A DNA stretch of 43,082 nt, taken from assembly GCA_001805005.1 (NCBI GenBank), contig MHDO01000021.1, forward strand, positions 1-43,082, in the 5' to 3' direction. Position numbers and translations under genes: made by a program. Every line of letters starts with the position of its first letter. Positions within the stretch are counted from its first letter, which is position 1. Source of the DNA: Nitrospinae bacterium RIFCSPLOWO2_12_39_16. Lineage in GTDB: Bacteria; Nitrospinota; Nitrospinia; UBA9942. The notes beneath the pieces were generated by a model. That model saw nothing but the letters and a program-made list of their open reading frames with translations, was not told the DNA's origin and ran no database searches. Shown in pieces: positions 22,130-29,694 of this stretch.

Positions 22130-23052
22130 TGAATAAAAAGGTTCAAGATTCAAAATTCAAGATTCAAGATGTAAGAATTTCCTTAATTTTGACTTCTTGC
22201 TTCTTACTTCTGACTTCTGTCTTCTGTCTTCTGTCCTCTGCATATTCCCATGGAGGGCATGGAGGCGGTGAAGGCAAGTCAATAGATACAGAGGCAATGG
22301 TTTATATACCCGAGGGAGAATTTATAATGGGGAGTAACGAGGATGAGCTAATGGAAATAAAGAAGGTTTATGGGAAGAGAGGCGGAATTGAGGGGTATTT
22401 ATTTGAAAAGGAAAAACCAAAAAGGAAAGTCTTTGTTAAATCCTTCTATATTGATAAATACGAAGTAACGAATGCCCAGTATAAAAAATTTATAGATGTC
22501 ACAGGACACCCTGTCCCGAGGGGATGGAATAAAGGCAAGTATCCGCCGGGAAAGGCTAATAACCCTGTCCTGTATGTGAGCTGGTATGATGCTAAGGCAT
22601 ACGCAAAATGGGCAGGAAAAAGGCTCCCAACCGAGGAGGAATGGGAGAAGGCCGCAAGAGGGACTGACGGAAGGATTTTTCCGTGGGGGAATAAATATGA
22701 CCCTGCACTTACCAGTACAGCAGAATCTATTATGGAAAATATAGAGGATGGGATCTGCAATGTAACGACAGGAATTCCTGTTGGCACTGCTAAGGGGGAT
22801 GTGAGCCCATATGGTGTCCATGACATGGGCGGCAATGTGAGAGAGTGGACAGATAGCTGGTTTATAGCTGAAAAGGGGGAGAAGGTAGTAAAGGGAGGCT
22901 CATGGGTTGACCTTTCACCTAAGGCGCGAAGTGCAAGCAGGGATGGTGTTAATCCAAAAGGGGTTAGCCATATAATAGGATTCAGGTGTGTTAGGGATTA
23001 TGAAATGACCGCCACAAATAGTGTCAGTGACAGTGTCAGAAGGCAGGGTTAG
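22129..23052 (+). CDS. SUMF1/FGE-fold exported protein of a putative sensory operon
   Basis: A 307-residue protein with a signal peptide (about 16-40), a His/Gly-rich start of the mature part (SHGGHGGGEG) and a full SUMF1 domain (MVYIPEGEFIMGS, FYIDKYEVTNAQYKKF, YVSWYDAKAYAKWAGKRLPTEEEW in pieces, FPWGN, SPYGVHDMGGNVREWT, IIGFRC). The formylglycine-forming cysteine pair is absent. Its ATG overlaps the stop of the binding protein (TAATG), so both are co-translated. The signal peptide is built from 7-nt-period tracts (KVQDSKFKIQDV, then SCFLLLTSVFCLLSS), and the last residues (NSVSDSVRRQG) from a 6-nt-period tract. It may bridge the binding protein and the kinase. Confidence 0.87.
   Translation: MNKKVQDSKFKIQDVRISLILTSCFLLLTSVFCLLSSAYSHGGHGGGEGKSIDTEAMVYIPEGEFIMGSNEDELMEIKKVYGKRGGIEGYLFEKEKPKRKVFVKSFYIDKYEVTNAQYKKFIDVTGHPVPRGWNKGKYPPGKANNPVLYVSWYDAKAYAKWAGKRLPTEEEWEKAARGTDGRIFPWGNKYDPALTSTAESIMENIEDGICNVTTGIPVGTAKGDVSPYGVHDMGGNVREWTDSWFIAEKGEKVVKGGSWVDLSPKARSASRDGVNPKGVSHIIGFRCVRDYEMTATNSVSDSVRRQG
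22142..22240. repeat. 7-nt-period tracts encoding a whole signal peptide
   Basis: TTCAAGA-type heptamers (about 22142-22171) and TTCTGTC/TTCTGAC-type heptamers (about 22196-22239) together encode residues 5-37 of the SUMF1 protein, including the hydrophobic core. Confidence 0.85.
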
Positions 23053-23113
23053 TAACCAGCAATCGGTAATTTAATGACTGATACTAACAGATGACAATGA
23101 CACTAATCACTGA
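23021..23113. repeat. 6/7-nt-period tract with inverted arms
   Basis: GTGTCA/GTGACA units at the SUMF1 3' end and ACTGATACT/ACACTAATCACT units before the kinase are in inverted relation. The first arm is translated, the second is intergenic. A very similar pair lies at 35730-35802. Confidence 0.7.
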
Positions 23114-23116
23114 ATT

Positions 23117-25108
23117 ATGAAAATCAATTTCCTTTCCAGAATCCAGAACAAGATATTCCTTTCCCTGATGTTAGCAGCAATCCTGCCCATCGGATACTTT
23201 GGTTACAATAGCATAAAATCCACAAGAAACTCCCTTATAGATGATACCTTAAGAAAGATGTATCTAAATGTGTTTGCTATGGGTAAGGATATGGATAATC
23301 ATTTAAAAAATGCGAAGGGTGATCTCCTTTATCTGAAATCTTCAGCACCACTGGAGTATCTTCTGGACGCTATGGAGTTTAATGACATTGCCTCTTTTAC
23401 CTACTGGAGGACCCTTCTTGAGAAAGAATTTTCCAACCTCATAGAGCAGAAGAATGTCTATTTACAGGCAGGTTTTTTGTCGCGGGATGGGGACGAGATT
23501 GTTCTTGTGGTATATGACATGAGCCGCCCTATTATACTCCCTTGGAAGAGTCTGCATAACCAGAGGGAGAGCGGGTATTTCAGGATGGCAGCCGAATTAT
23601 CCAATGGTGAGATTGCCTCTCTGCCTTTAAGGAGTTATGTGGTCAAGGGCTTAAATCTTTCAAATATTGCACTGATGCGTTATATTACACCTGTATATAA
23701 CAGGAATGGGAAATGGATGGGGATGATATATATTGATGTGATGGGGAAGCATATCTACAATACTGTGAAGATGTCTATAATGGACAGGGCATTCAAGGTT
23801 TTTCTTGTCAATAATAAAGGTTTTTATTTCTTCAATCCCGAATGGGAGGTTGAGGAGAATCTGCTGACTCCAAGTGATACACCTGAAAATATAGGTGAGG
23901 TGTATTCCAAGGAGGTTGTCTCTCAGATATTATCAGGGAAAGCAGGTGTGATTATGGATGATGATAAGAATATGTTTGCATATATGCCTGTTTTCCCAAG
24001 CGAGATGGACAAAAATTTTTACTATACGATTATTCAGATGTATCCTAAGAATCTCATCTCTGGAGGGGCAAAGGATTTTGAAAAGCTATTTTTAATTACC
24101 GTCCTTTCATCAATATTGCTGACTGTGCTCATGGGGATTATCATTTCAAAGATGCTTACAAATCCCCTCTCAAGACTCAAGAGGGGAGTTCAGTTGATTG
24201 GCAAAGGCAATTTAGACTATAGATTGGATATTAAAAGTGGAGATGAGGTTGAAGATGTAGCCGTTGAATTTAACAACATGGCAGAAAAACTTAAAAAATA
24301 CAGCCGCACTCTTGAGGAGAAGGTGGAGGAGAAGACAAAGAAGATGGAGGATTACGAAAAACAGTTGATTCACTCCGAGAAGATGGCATCACTCGGACTT
24401 CTGGCGGCGGGGGTTGCACATGAAATAAATAATCCGATAGGCATCATAGTCAACAGGATAGAGTGTTTAAAGATGGAAAATAAGAATGGTGATATTCCGG
24501 AAAAGATTGTTAAGGATCTGGACACAATGATGCACCATGCCATGAGGGTCTCAAAGATAACAGGAAACCTCCTTTCATTCTCACGGGAGTCATCGCATGA
24601 GTTTAAATCTCAGGATATAAATAAAATTTTGGAAAAGGTTTTGATGTTTGTGGAGGCTTCTATAACAGCGAAGGGCATAACTATGGAGAAATATCTTGCC
24701 ATGAGATTGCCCTTTGTATTTGGCAGCAGCGGGGGGCTGGAGCAGGTATTCTTAAATATTGTTCATAATGCAATGGATGCAACAAAAAGCGGTGGGAAAA
24801 TCAAGATTGAGACAAGATATAATGTTCAAAATTCAGAAGCAGATGGCTATTATCCAACAGGAAATGGACAAGGTAACGGAAAGTGTTTAAGTATTAACAT
24901 TTCAGATACAGGCGATGGGATACCCCATGAATACATAGGAAAAATATTTGACCCGTTCTTTACCACAAAAGAGATTGGAAAGGGGACAGGTCTTGGGCTG
25001 TCTATAAGCTACGGTATAATAAAGGAGCATGGAGGTGAGATAAGGGTAGATAGCGAGGTATCAAAGGGGACTACCTTTACAGTGTTATTACCTGTCATGG
25101 CAGAGTAG
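23117..25108 (+). CDS. Cache-HAMP sensor histidine kinase
   Basis: A 663-residue membrane kinase with a transmembrane helix at about 11-28 and an extracytoplasmic Cache-type sensor at about 30-320. The second helix is at about 325-347, then HAMP, a coiled coil (EEKVEEKTKKMEDYEKQL), HisKA with His435 in GVAHEINNPIG, and HATPase_c with N, G1 and G2 boxes (NIVHNAMDA, DTGDGIP, GKGTGLGLS). The HEINNP box marks the NtrB-like class that usually partners with NtrC-type regulators. No regulator is directly downstream; candidates are the zinc-ribbon receiver at 25225 and the activator at 29695. The operon suggests its sensor may be read through the binding protein and SUMF1 protein. Confidence 0.93.
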   Translation: MKINFLSRIQNKIFLSLMLAAILPIGYFGYNSIKSTRNSLIDDTLRKMYLNVFAMGKDMDNHLKNAKGDLLYLKSSAPLEYLLDAMEFNDIASFTYWRTLLEKEFSNLIEQKNVYLQAGFLSRDGDEIVLVVYDMSRPIILPWKSLHNQRESGYFRMAAELSNGEIASLPLRSYVVKGLNLSNIALMRYITPVYNRNGKWMGMIYIDVMGKHIYNTVKMSIMDRAFKVFLVNNKGFYFFNPEWEVEENLLTPSDTPENIGEVYSKEVVSQILSGKAGVIMDDDKNMFAYMPVFPSEMDKNFYYTIIQMYPKNLISGGAKDFEKLFLITVLSSILLTVLMGIIISKMLTNPLSRLKRGVQLIGKGNLDYRLDIKSGDEVEDVAVEFNNMAEKLKKYSRTLEEKVEEKTKKMEDYEKQLIHSEKMASLGLLAAGVAHEINNPIGIIVNRIECLKMENKNGDIPEKIVKDLDTMMHHAMRVSKITGNLLSFSRESSHEFKSQDINKILEKVLMFVEASITAKGITMEKYLAMRLPFVFGSSGGLEQVFLNIVHNAMDATKSGGKIKIETRYNVQNSEADGYYPTGNGQGNGKCLSINISDTGDGIPHEYIGKIFDPFFTTKEIGKGTGLGLSISYGIIKEHGGEIRVDSEVSKGTTFTVLLPVMAE

Positions 25109-25112
25109 ACTT

Positions 25113-25220
25113 TTTATAATTAAAATTTTAGCCACAGACTTTCACTGACTCATAAAAATCTCAAATCTCAAATTTAAAATTTCAAATCTTTTTAAGGTCT
25201 TTGTAAATCTGTGGCAAAAA
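25113..25220. repeat. Palindromic junction element, degenerate (copy 8)
   Basis: Left flank TTATAATTAAAATTTTAGCC, arms with CACAGACTTTCACTGAC and AAATCTGTGGC, right-flank relic AAGGTCTTTG. The interior (about 25158-25190) is a 7-nt-period tract of AATCTCA/AATTTCA units, combining both repeat types. It lies between convergent kinase and receiver genes. Confidence 0.75.
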
Positions 25221-25224
25221 GGAT

Positions 25225-25701
25225 TTATTTTCCTGAGTCATTTATAGCCCTCAAAAATTCGGCAATATTGAGTGGTTTAGATAACCACCTTGCACCTGTT
25301 TCTTGTATAAACTTTTCTGTTTCGGGTTCCATATTGCCTGTGATGAATATAACCCTACCTTTCATAGATGGGGTCTTATTGATAAGTTCCCTGTAAAACT
25401 CTATCCCATCCATTACAGGCATATTTATATCGCTTATTATCAGATCATATCGGGCACTCTCTATCATCTTTAAGCCCTCAAGACCATTTGTGGCTGTTTT
25501 GACTTCATAGTCATAGTCGGTCAGCATGTTTGCAATGAAACCAAGGATAGAAGTATCGTCATCAATTGCGAGTATGGTTCTTTTCATCTTTCTTTCCTCC
25601 TTATAAAAGACAAACCCGCAGTATGGACATGGAGATGGTTCATGAATGCTTGCTGTATATGAAGGCTTCTTACATTCCGGACATACCACTTCTTCTGCCA
25701 T
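25225..25701 (-). CDS. Single-domain response regulator with N-terminal zinc ribbon
   Basis: A 158-residue protein. Residues 1-35 carry two CxxC knuckles (Cys7/Cys10, Cys25/Cys28) of a zinc-ribbon, followed from residue 39 by a complete receiver domain: DDD at 47-49, phosphoacceptor Asp91 in LIISDINMPVMDG, a switch residue in FITGN and the Lys of SKP. There is no output domain after the receiver, so it acts by protein contact, perhaps through the zinc ribbon. A second start at Met39 would give a bare receiver, but the zinc knuckles are intact and the longer form is preferred. It is convergent with the Cache kinase gene. Confidence 0.88.
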   Translation of the reverse strand: MAEEVVCPECKKPSYTASIHEPSPCPYCGFVFYKEERKMKRTILAIDDDTSILGFIANMLTDYDYEVKTATNGLEGLKMIESARYDLIISDINMPVMDGIEFYRELINKTPSMKGRVIFITGNMEPETEKFIQETGARWLSKPLNIAEFLRAINDSGK

Positions 25702-25725
25702 TTTATCCTCTTCTATCTATGTTTG

Positions 25726-26028
25726 TTATACGAAGACAGGCCTTTGTAGTCTGAATATCATTTTACCATTCTTACCACCATGCCCCTCTATAATCCCATC
25801 CATGATGGCAAGCCCATATCTTTCAAGAGAATTCATCATGGACTTTAGTTCAGCAGAATCAAGACTTTTTCCATTTGCCCTCTCTATCTGCTCAAGCTCT
25901 ATTCTTTCAGGCGCATCTGTGTCTGTAGAGTTTACAAGGAGCAGAATATATAATTTTAGCTCACTATTCTTTAGAAGGGAAAAATATTTTGAGGTGCTGA
26001 GTCCTCTTAGAAACCCTATTTTGTCCAT
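25726..26028 (-). CDS. Small protein of unknown function, possibly winged-helix
   Basis: A 100-residue protein with a predicted helix-rich N-terminal half (YFSLLKNSELKLYILLLVN), a helix with LKSMMNSLERYGLAIMDG and a short beta hairpin at the end (KMIFRLQRPVF). This order resembles a winged-helix module, but I cannot assign a family. The ATG at 26028 is used; a longer frame to 26058 would read through the repeat flank. It lies 24 nt upstream of the zinc-ribbon receiver on the same strand, so both are probably co-transcribed. Confidence 0.6.
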   Translation of the reverse strand: MDKIGFLRGLSTSKYFSLLKNSELKLYILLLVNSTDTDAPERIELEQIERANGKSLDSAELKSMMNSLERYGLAIMDGIIEGHGGKNGKMIFRLQRPVFV

Positions 26029-26120
26029 GTATAGAAAATTAAATAGCCACCAAGACACAAAGGCGCAAAGGAATAAAGAATAATTTTTTCTTTGAGTCTT
26101 CGAGTCTTTGAGGCAGGTAT
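26026..26120. repeat. Palindromic junction element, GACACAAAGG-type arms (copy 9)
   Basis: Same left flank (ATGTATAGAAAATTAAAT) but different arms: GCCACCAAGACACAAAGG and GAGTCTTCGAGTCTTTGAGGC around a TAATTTTTTC loop. The flank contains the start codon of the small minus-strand gene. Confidence 0.82.
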
Positions 26121-26207
26121 TTGTCCATATTTATTATTGGTTAAAATAGGACAAATATTCTATATTGTCAAGCAAAAAAGGATAATATTATTTTGCCTAT
26201 CTTCTCA

Positions 26208-26236
26208 TTGACAATGAAATAGAAAAGGGATATTTT
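26208..26236 (+). promoter_or_regulatory. Sigma-70-type promoter for the XRE regulator
   Basis: TTGACA (26208-26213), 17 bp, TATTTT (26231-26236). Transcription would begin near 26243. That excludes efficient use of the GTG at 26242 as start with a ribosome site and supports ATG 26272. Confidence 0.7.
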
Positions 26237-26271
26237 GAATTGTGCTAAGAGCAGTTCCTGATGTAAAAGAA

Positions 26272-26709
26272 ATGATAAAAAAACAGATAGGAAAAAGGTT
26301 GCGGGATTTGAGGCAGAGGAAGGGGCTTACCCAGAAGGGCATGGCTAAAATGGCAGGAGTGGACTACACCTATATAGGGAAGATAGAACGGGGTGAACAA
26401 CTCCCCTCCTTAAATGTTCTTATTAGATTTGCCGAGTGTCTTTCTTTGCCACTTGACCGCTTCTTTATGGATGAAGCCACATGGAGATTGGTCAGCCTTG
26501 CACCAAAAGATGTTTATGAAAGTATGCAGAGAGAAAATCTCTGGGAGTTGTTAAGGTTATTGGAAGGAGTTCCAGAGGAGGATATCTCTCTCTTGACAGA
26601 AATATCGCGTGTCTTAAGAAGACACAGGGAAGTCAGTGTGACAAGAAAAGAAGGTCTGCCAATGGTGGCAGAATCACAGGCGGGATATAAAAAGAGGAAT
26701 AAAAAGTAA
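26272..26709 (+). CDS. XRE-family transcriptional regulator
   Basis: A 145-residue protein beginning with a classical Cro/C1-type helix-turn-helix (IGKRLRDLRQRKGLTQKGMA, then GVDYTYIGKIERGEQLPSLN) in residues 4-60, followed by a helical region (about 75-130) of unknown role. The start at 26272 is preferred because the promoter places the RNA start next to a GTG at 26242. It is monocistronic as far as can be seen. Its targets may include the neighbouring leftward receiver genes or the following large membrane protein; that is inference from position only. Confidence 0.9.
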   Translation: MIKKQIGKRLRDLRQRKGLTQKGMAKMAGVDYTYIGKIERGEQLPSLNVLIRFAECLSLPLDRFFMDEATWRLVSLAPKDVYESMQRENLWELLRLLEGVPEEDISLLTEISRVLRRHREVSVTRKEGLPMVAESQAGYKKRNKK

Positions 26710-26888
26710 GCGTAAAATACTAATTTCCATTTATCCGACAAATCTGCCACACTTCCCGAAGAGCGCTCACCATCAGTTAAATTTCGCTGGATGTGAAAGT
26801 TATTGACGCCACATTTTAAATTTCCTGCTTCCACCCTCACCATCTCTTGGGTTATACTATAAAATCATAATTCAATTTAGAAAAGGTG

Positions 26889-29633
26889 ATGAGAAAATTA
26901 ATCCTATTCCTCTTTTTTGCCTCAGGCATAAGCGGGCTTATTTATGAGATAGTCTGGACAAGGGTTTTTACCCTTCTTTTCGGCAATACAACCTATGCCA
27001 TAAGTACCGTCCTTACCACCTTTATGGCAGGGCTTGCCGCAGGGAGTTTTATATTCGGGAGGATTGCAGATAAAATTCAGAATTCAGATTCCGCAATCCG
27101 CAATCCACAATCCGCAATCTTAATCAAATCCCCTCTCATGCTTTATGCGATCCTTGAACTGTGCATAGGCATCTCTGCCCTTGGTGTCCCGTTTTTAATA
27201 AATATATCAGACAGTTTTTACATTTCAATTCTTGGAAATATTACACCCTCAGCTTTTTCTTCTAACGTTATAAGATTTTTTATCTCTTTTTTTATACTCT
27301 TTGTCCCTACCACACTTATGGGAGGGACACTCCCTATATTGAGCAGATTTTTTATTCATAAAATAGAGGAATTGGGATGGAATGTAGCCATTATCTATGC
27401 TGTCAATACATTGGGGGCAGTTATTGGATGCTTCATAACAGGCTATATGTTAATAGCAACTATTGGTGTTAAAAATACAACCCTATTGGCTGTGTTTATA
27501 AATATTGCAGTAGGGATTGTGGCATTAATAGTCAGCAGTCGTCAGTCAGCAGTCAGCAGCCAGGAATTAGAAGCAAGAAGCAAGAAGCAAGAAGACAAAA
27601 GACAAAAGACAAAAACTCCTGAACCCCTGAACTCTTCAACTCCAAAACTCCTGTTACTTTTCTTCTTCGGCCTCTCAGGATTTACATCGCTATCTTATGA
27701 AATACTATGGACAAGGGCATTTTCTCTTATATTTTATTCAACAGTATATCTATTCAGCAATATATTGACTGTGTTTTTAATTGGCATAGCCATAGGGAGT
27801 CTTATCTTTACAAAACTTTTAAAGTGGCGGCAGGATATGGACTTGATAAGGGTATTCGGCATTATAGAATTTTTAATAGGAGCATGTGCCTTATTGAGTA
27901 TAATATTTTTCCAGTGGCTGTCATCTGGTATTAATAATATCAGCTCATTATTTAATGATATGACATGGCAGAAGAATATACTTATAACCTTCGTTATTAA
28001 TCTGATAGTAATGATAATACCAACACTTCTTATGGGGCTGACCTTTCCCCTTATTGGAAGGCTCTACACAGATAATTTGAATTTTTTGGGGAGAAAGATA
28101 GGGGATGTATATTCTGTAAATACCATAGGGAGTATTATTGGTTCTTTTATGGCAGGTTTTATACTCATTCCATTTCTTGGTGTGCAAAAAAGCATTTTGT
28201 TTGTTTCATTTATAAATCTAATAATAGGAATTATTATTATTTCTAAGAGTCCTACCGGGATAAATGGGCTTAAATGGTCAGGCATGGTTTCTGCTATTAT
28301 GATTTTAGCCGTATTCGGAAAGATTGCAACGGCAGGTGTCAATATGGGGATTGGCTATAGTATTAATGGGAATATAATTTTTTCAAAAGAGGATGTAAGC
28401 GGAACAGTAAAGGTAATAGAAGATGACATCACCCGTTTTCGGACACTGATGGTAAATAACTATTCCCTTGCCACAAGCGGCGATGTAGCTGTGAGATTTG
28501 GTCATATACCATTGCTCCTCCATAATAAACCTGATGATGTCCTTGTTATATCACTCGGTTCAGGTATAACAGTCGGTGCCGTTGGACAGCATCCTGTTAA
28601 GAATATTGAGTGTGTTGAGATAGTCCCGGGTGTTGTGGATGCGGCAGGGCTTTTTGAGAAGGAAAATCATAATATATTAAAAGACCCGAGACTTAGGCTT
28701 ACTATATGGGATGGGAGAAACTATATACTCATGACAAAGAATAAATACGATATAATCATATCAGACCTCTTTCAGCCTGACAGTGCAGGGACAGGCAATC
28801 TCTATTCAAAGGAGCATTATCAGAATAGCAAGGACAGATTGAAAGATGGTGGTTTAATGGCACAGTGGCTTCCGCTATACCAGCTTTCAACAGAAGATTT
28901 GAAGGTCATAATGGCTACATTTTCAAAAGTTTTCCCTCATGTTACTGTCTGGTATGGAGATATAAACAGCGTTAAGCCGACACTCCTCCTCCTTGGCTCA
29001 GAGTCCCCTTTGAAGATAGATATGGAACAATTGCAGGATAAGATGAGGCAGGAAGGTGTGATTTCTGATATTGTAGAGAGAGATAACCCATTTGCCTTTA
29101 TGAGTTTTTTTATAATGGATGAGAAAGGTGTTTCAAAATTTACAGAAGGAGCAGAATTAAATATAGATGATAAGCCGTATATTGAATTCTCGGCACCCAA
29201 ATATATATGGAGGCGCTCAGAGTCTGCAGTTCAGAACTTCAGAGAATTGAGTAAGTTCAGGGAATTACCCACTTCAATCCTCCCAACTCCCAACTCCCAA
29301 CTCCTAACTTATTTTAAAGGGAGAGGGCATATAATAGAAGGCAGGTTGTATCACTCTGAGAATTTATTTGATAGAGAGATTGAGGAATATAGAATGGCAG
29401 AGATGGAGAACCCATTTGACCCATATCTTGGATTTGCCTATTTTGAGGCTGGATATGAATATTATGTAAAGGGGATGTATAAAGATGCAGTATCTATTTT
29501 TGAAAGGGGAAGGGCTATAAACAGGGATTTAAAAGAGATGCAATTCTATCTTGCAAAGTCCTATTATAAACTTGGGATGCAGAGAGAATATGAGGAGATA
29601 TTGAGACAGAATCCAGATTTTATCAAAAAATAA
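26889..29633 (+). CDS. MFS-like / spermidine-synthase-like fusion membrane protein
   Basis: A 914-residue protein with two related membrane halves, each starting like FFASGISGLIYEIVWTRVFTL and FFFGLSGFTSLSYEILWTRAF (quoted in part), giving about 14 helices. A spermidine/spermine-synthase-like Rossmann domain follows (about 530-760: VLVISLGSGITVGAV, VEIVPGVVDAA, DGRNYIL, DIIISDLFQPD), then a short TPR-like tail. Fused proteins of this type are common, but whether they make polyamines or another aminopropyl- or methyl-linked product is not established. Three 7-nt-period tracts lie inside the gene as in-frame linkers (27074, 27531, 29226). The start ATG 26889 follows AAAAGG; an adjacent GTG at 26886 is also possible. 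Confidence 0.87.
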   Translation: MRKLILFLFFASGISGLIYEIVWTRVFTLLFGNTTYAISTVLTTFMAGLAAGSFIFGRIADKIQNSDSAIRNPQSAILIKSPLMLYAILELCIGISALGVPFLINISDSFYISILGNITPSAFSSNVIRFFISFFILFVPTTLMGGTLPILSRFFIHKIEELGWNVAIIYAVNTLGAVIGCFITGYMLIATIGVKNTTLLAVFINIAVGIVALIVSSRQSAVSSQELEARSKKQEDKRQKTKTPEPLNSSTPKLLLLFFFGLSGFTSLSYEILWTRAFSLIFYSTVYLFSNILTVFLIGIAIGSLIFTKLLKWRQDMDLIRVFGIIEFLIGACALLSIIFFQWLSSGINNISSLFNDMTWQKNILITFVINLIVMIIPTLLMGLTFPLIGRLYTDNLNFLGRKIGDVYSVNTIGSIIGSFMAGFILIPFLGVQKSILFVSFINLIIGIIIISKSPTGINGLKWSGMVSAIMILAVFGKIATAGVNMGIGYSINGNIIFSKEDVSGTVKVIEDDITRFRTLMVNNYSLATSGDVAVRFGHIPLLLHNKPDDVLVISLGSGITVGAVGQHPVKNIECVEIVPGVVDAAGLFEKENHNILKDPRLRLTIWDGRNYILMTKNKYDIIISDLFQPDSAGTGNLYSKEHYQNSKDRLKDGGLMAQWLPLYQLSTEDLKVIMATFSKVFPHVTVWYGDINSVKPTLLLLGSESPLKIDMEQLQDKMRQEGVISDIVERDNPFAFMSFFIMDEKGVSKFTEGAELNIDDKPYIEFSAPKYIWRRSESAVQNFRELSKFRELPTSILPTPNSQLLTYFKGRGHIIEGRLYHSENLFDREIEEYRMAEMENPFDPYLGFAYFEAGYEYYVKGMYKDAVSIFERGRAINRDLKEMQFYLAKSYYKLGMQREYEEILRQNPDFIKK
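27074..27120. repeat. 7-nt-period tract inside the fusion gene (first)
   Basis: ATTCAGA and ATCCGCA-type heptamers encode IQNSDSAIRNPQSAIL in the loop after the second membrane segment. Confidence 0.8.
27531..27651. repeat. Compound 7-nt-period tract inside the fusion gene (second)
   Basis: GTCAGCA, AGAAGCA, AAAAGAC and CTGAACCC-type arrays follow each other and encode a ~40-residue hydrophilic linker (SSRQSAVSSQELEARSKKQE and onward) between the two membrane halves. Confidence 0.85.
29226..29311. repeat. 7-nt-period tract inside the fusion gene (third)
   Basis: TTCAGAGAATT-type units and four CCCAACT heptamers encode a linker (NFRELSKFRELPTSILPTPN) between the synthase-like domain and the TPR-like tail. 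Confidence 0.8.
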
Positions 29634-29686
29634 ACTTATAACTAACGACAAATAATAGTTGTAAGTTGTTAGTTGTCCGTTGTATG
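29634..29686. repeat. 7-nt-period tract with inverted arms
   Basis: ACTTATAACTAACGACAA and AGTTGTA/AGTTGTT/AGTTGTC heptamers fill the whole junction between the fusion gene and the next regulator. No ribosome site is visible before the regulator ATG. Confidence 0.75.
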
Positions 29687-29694
29687 TTAATTTT

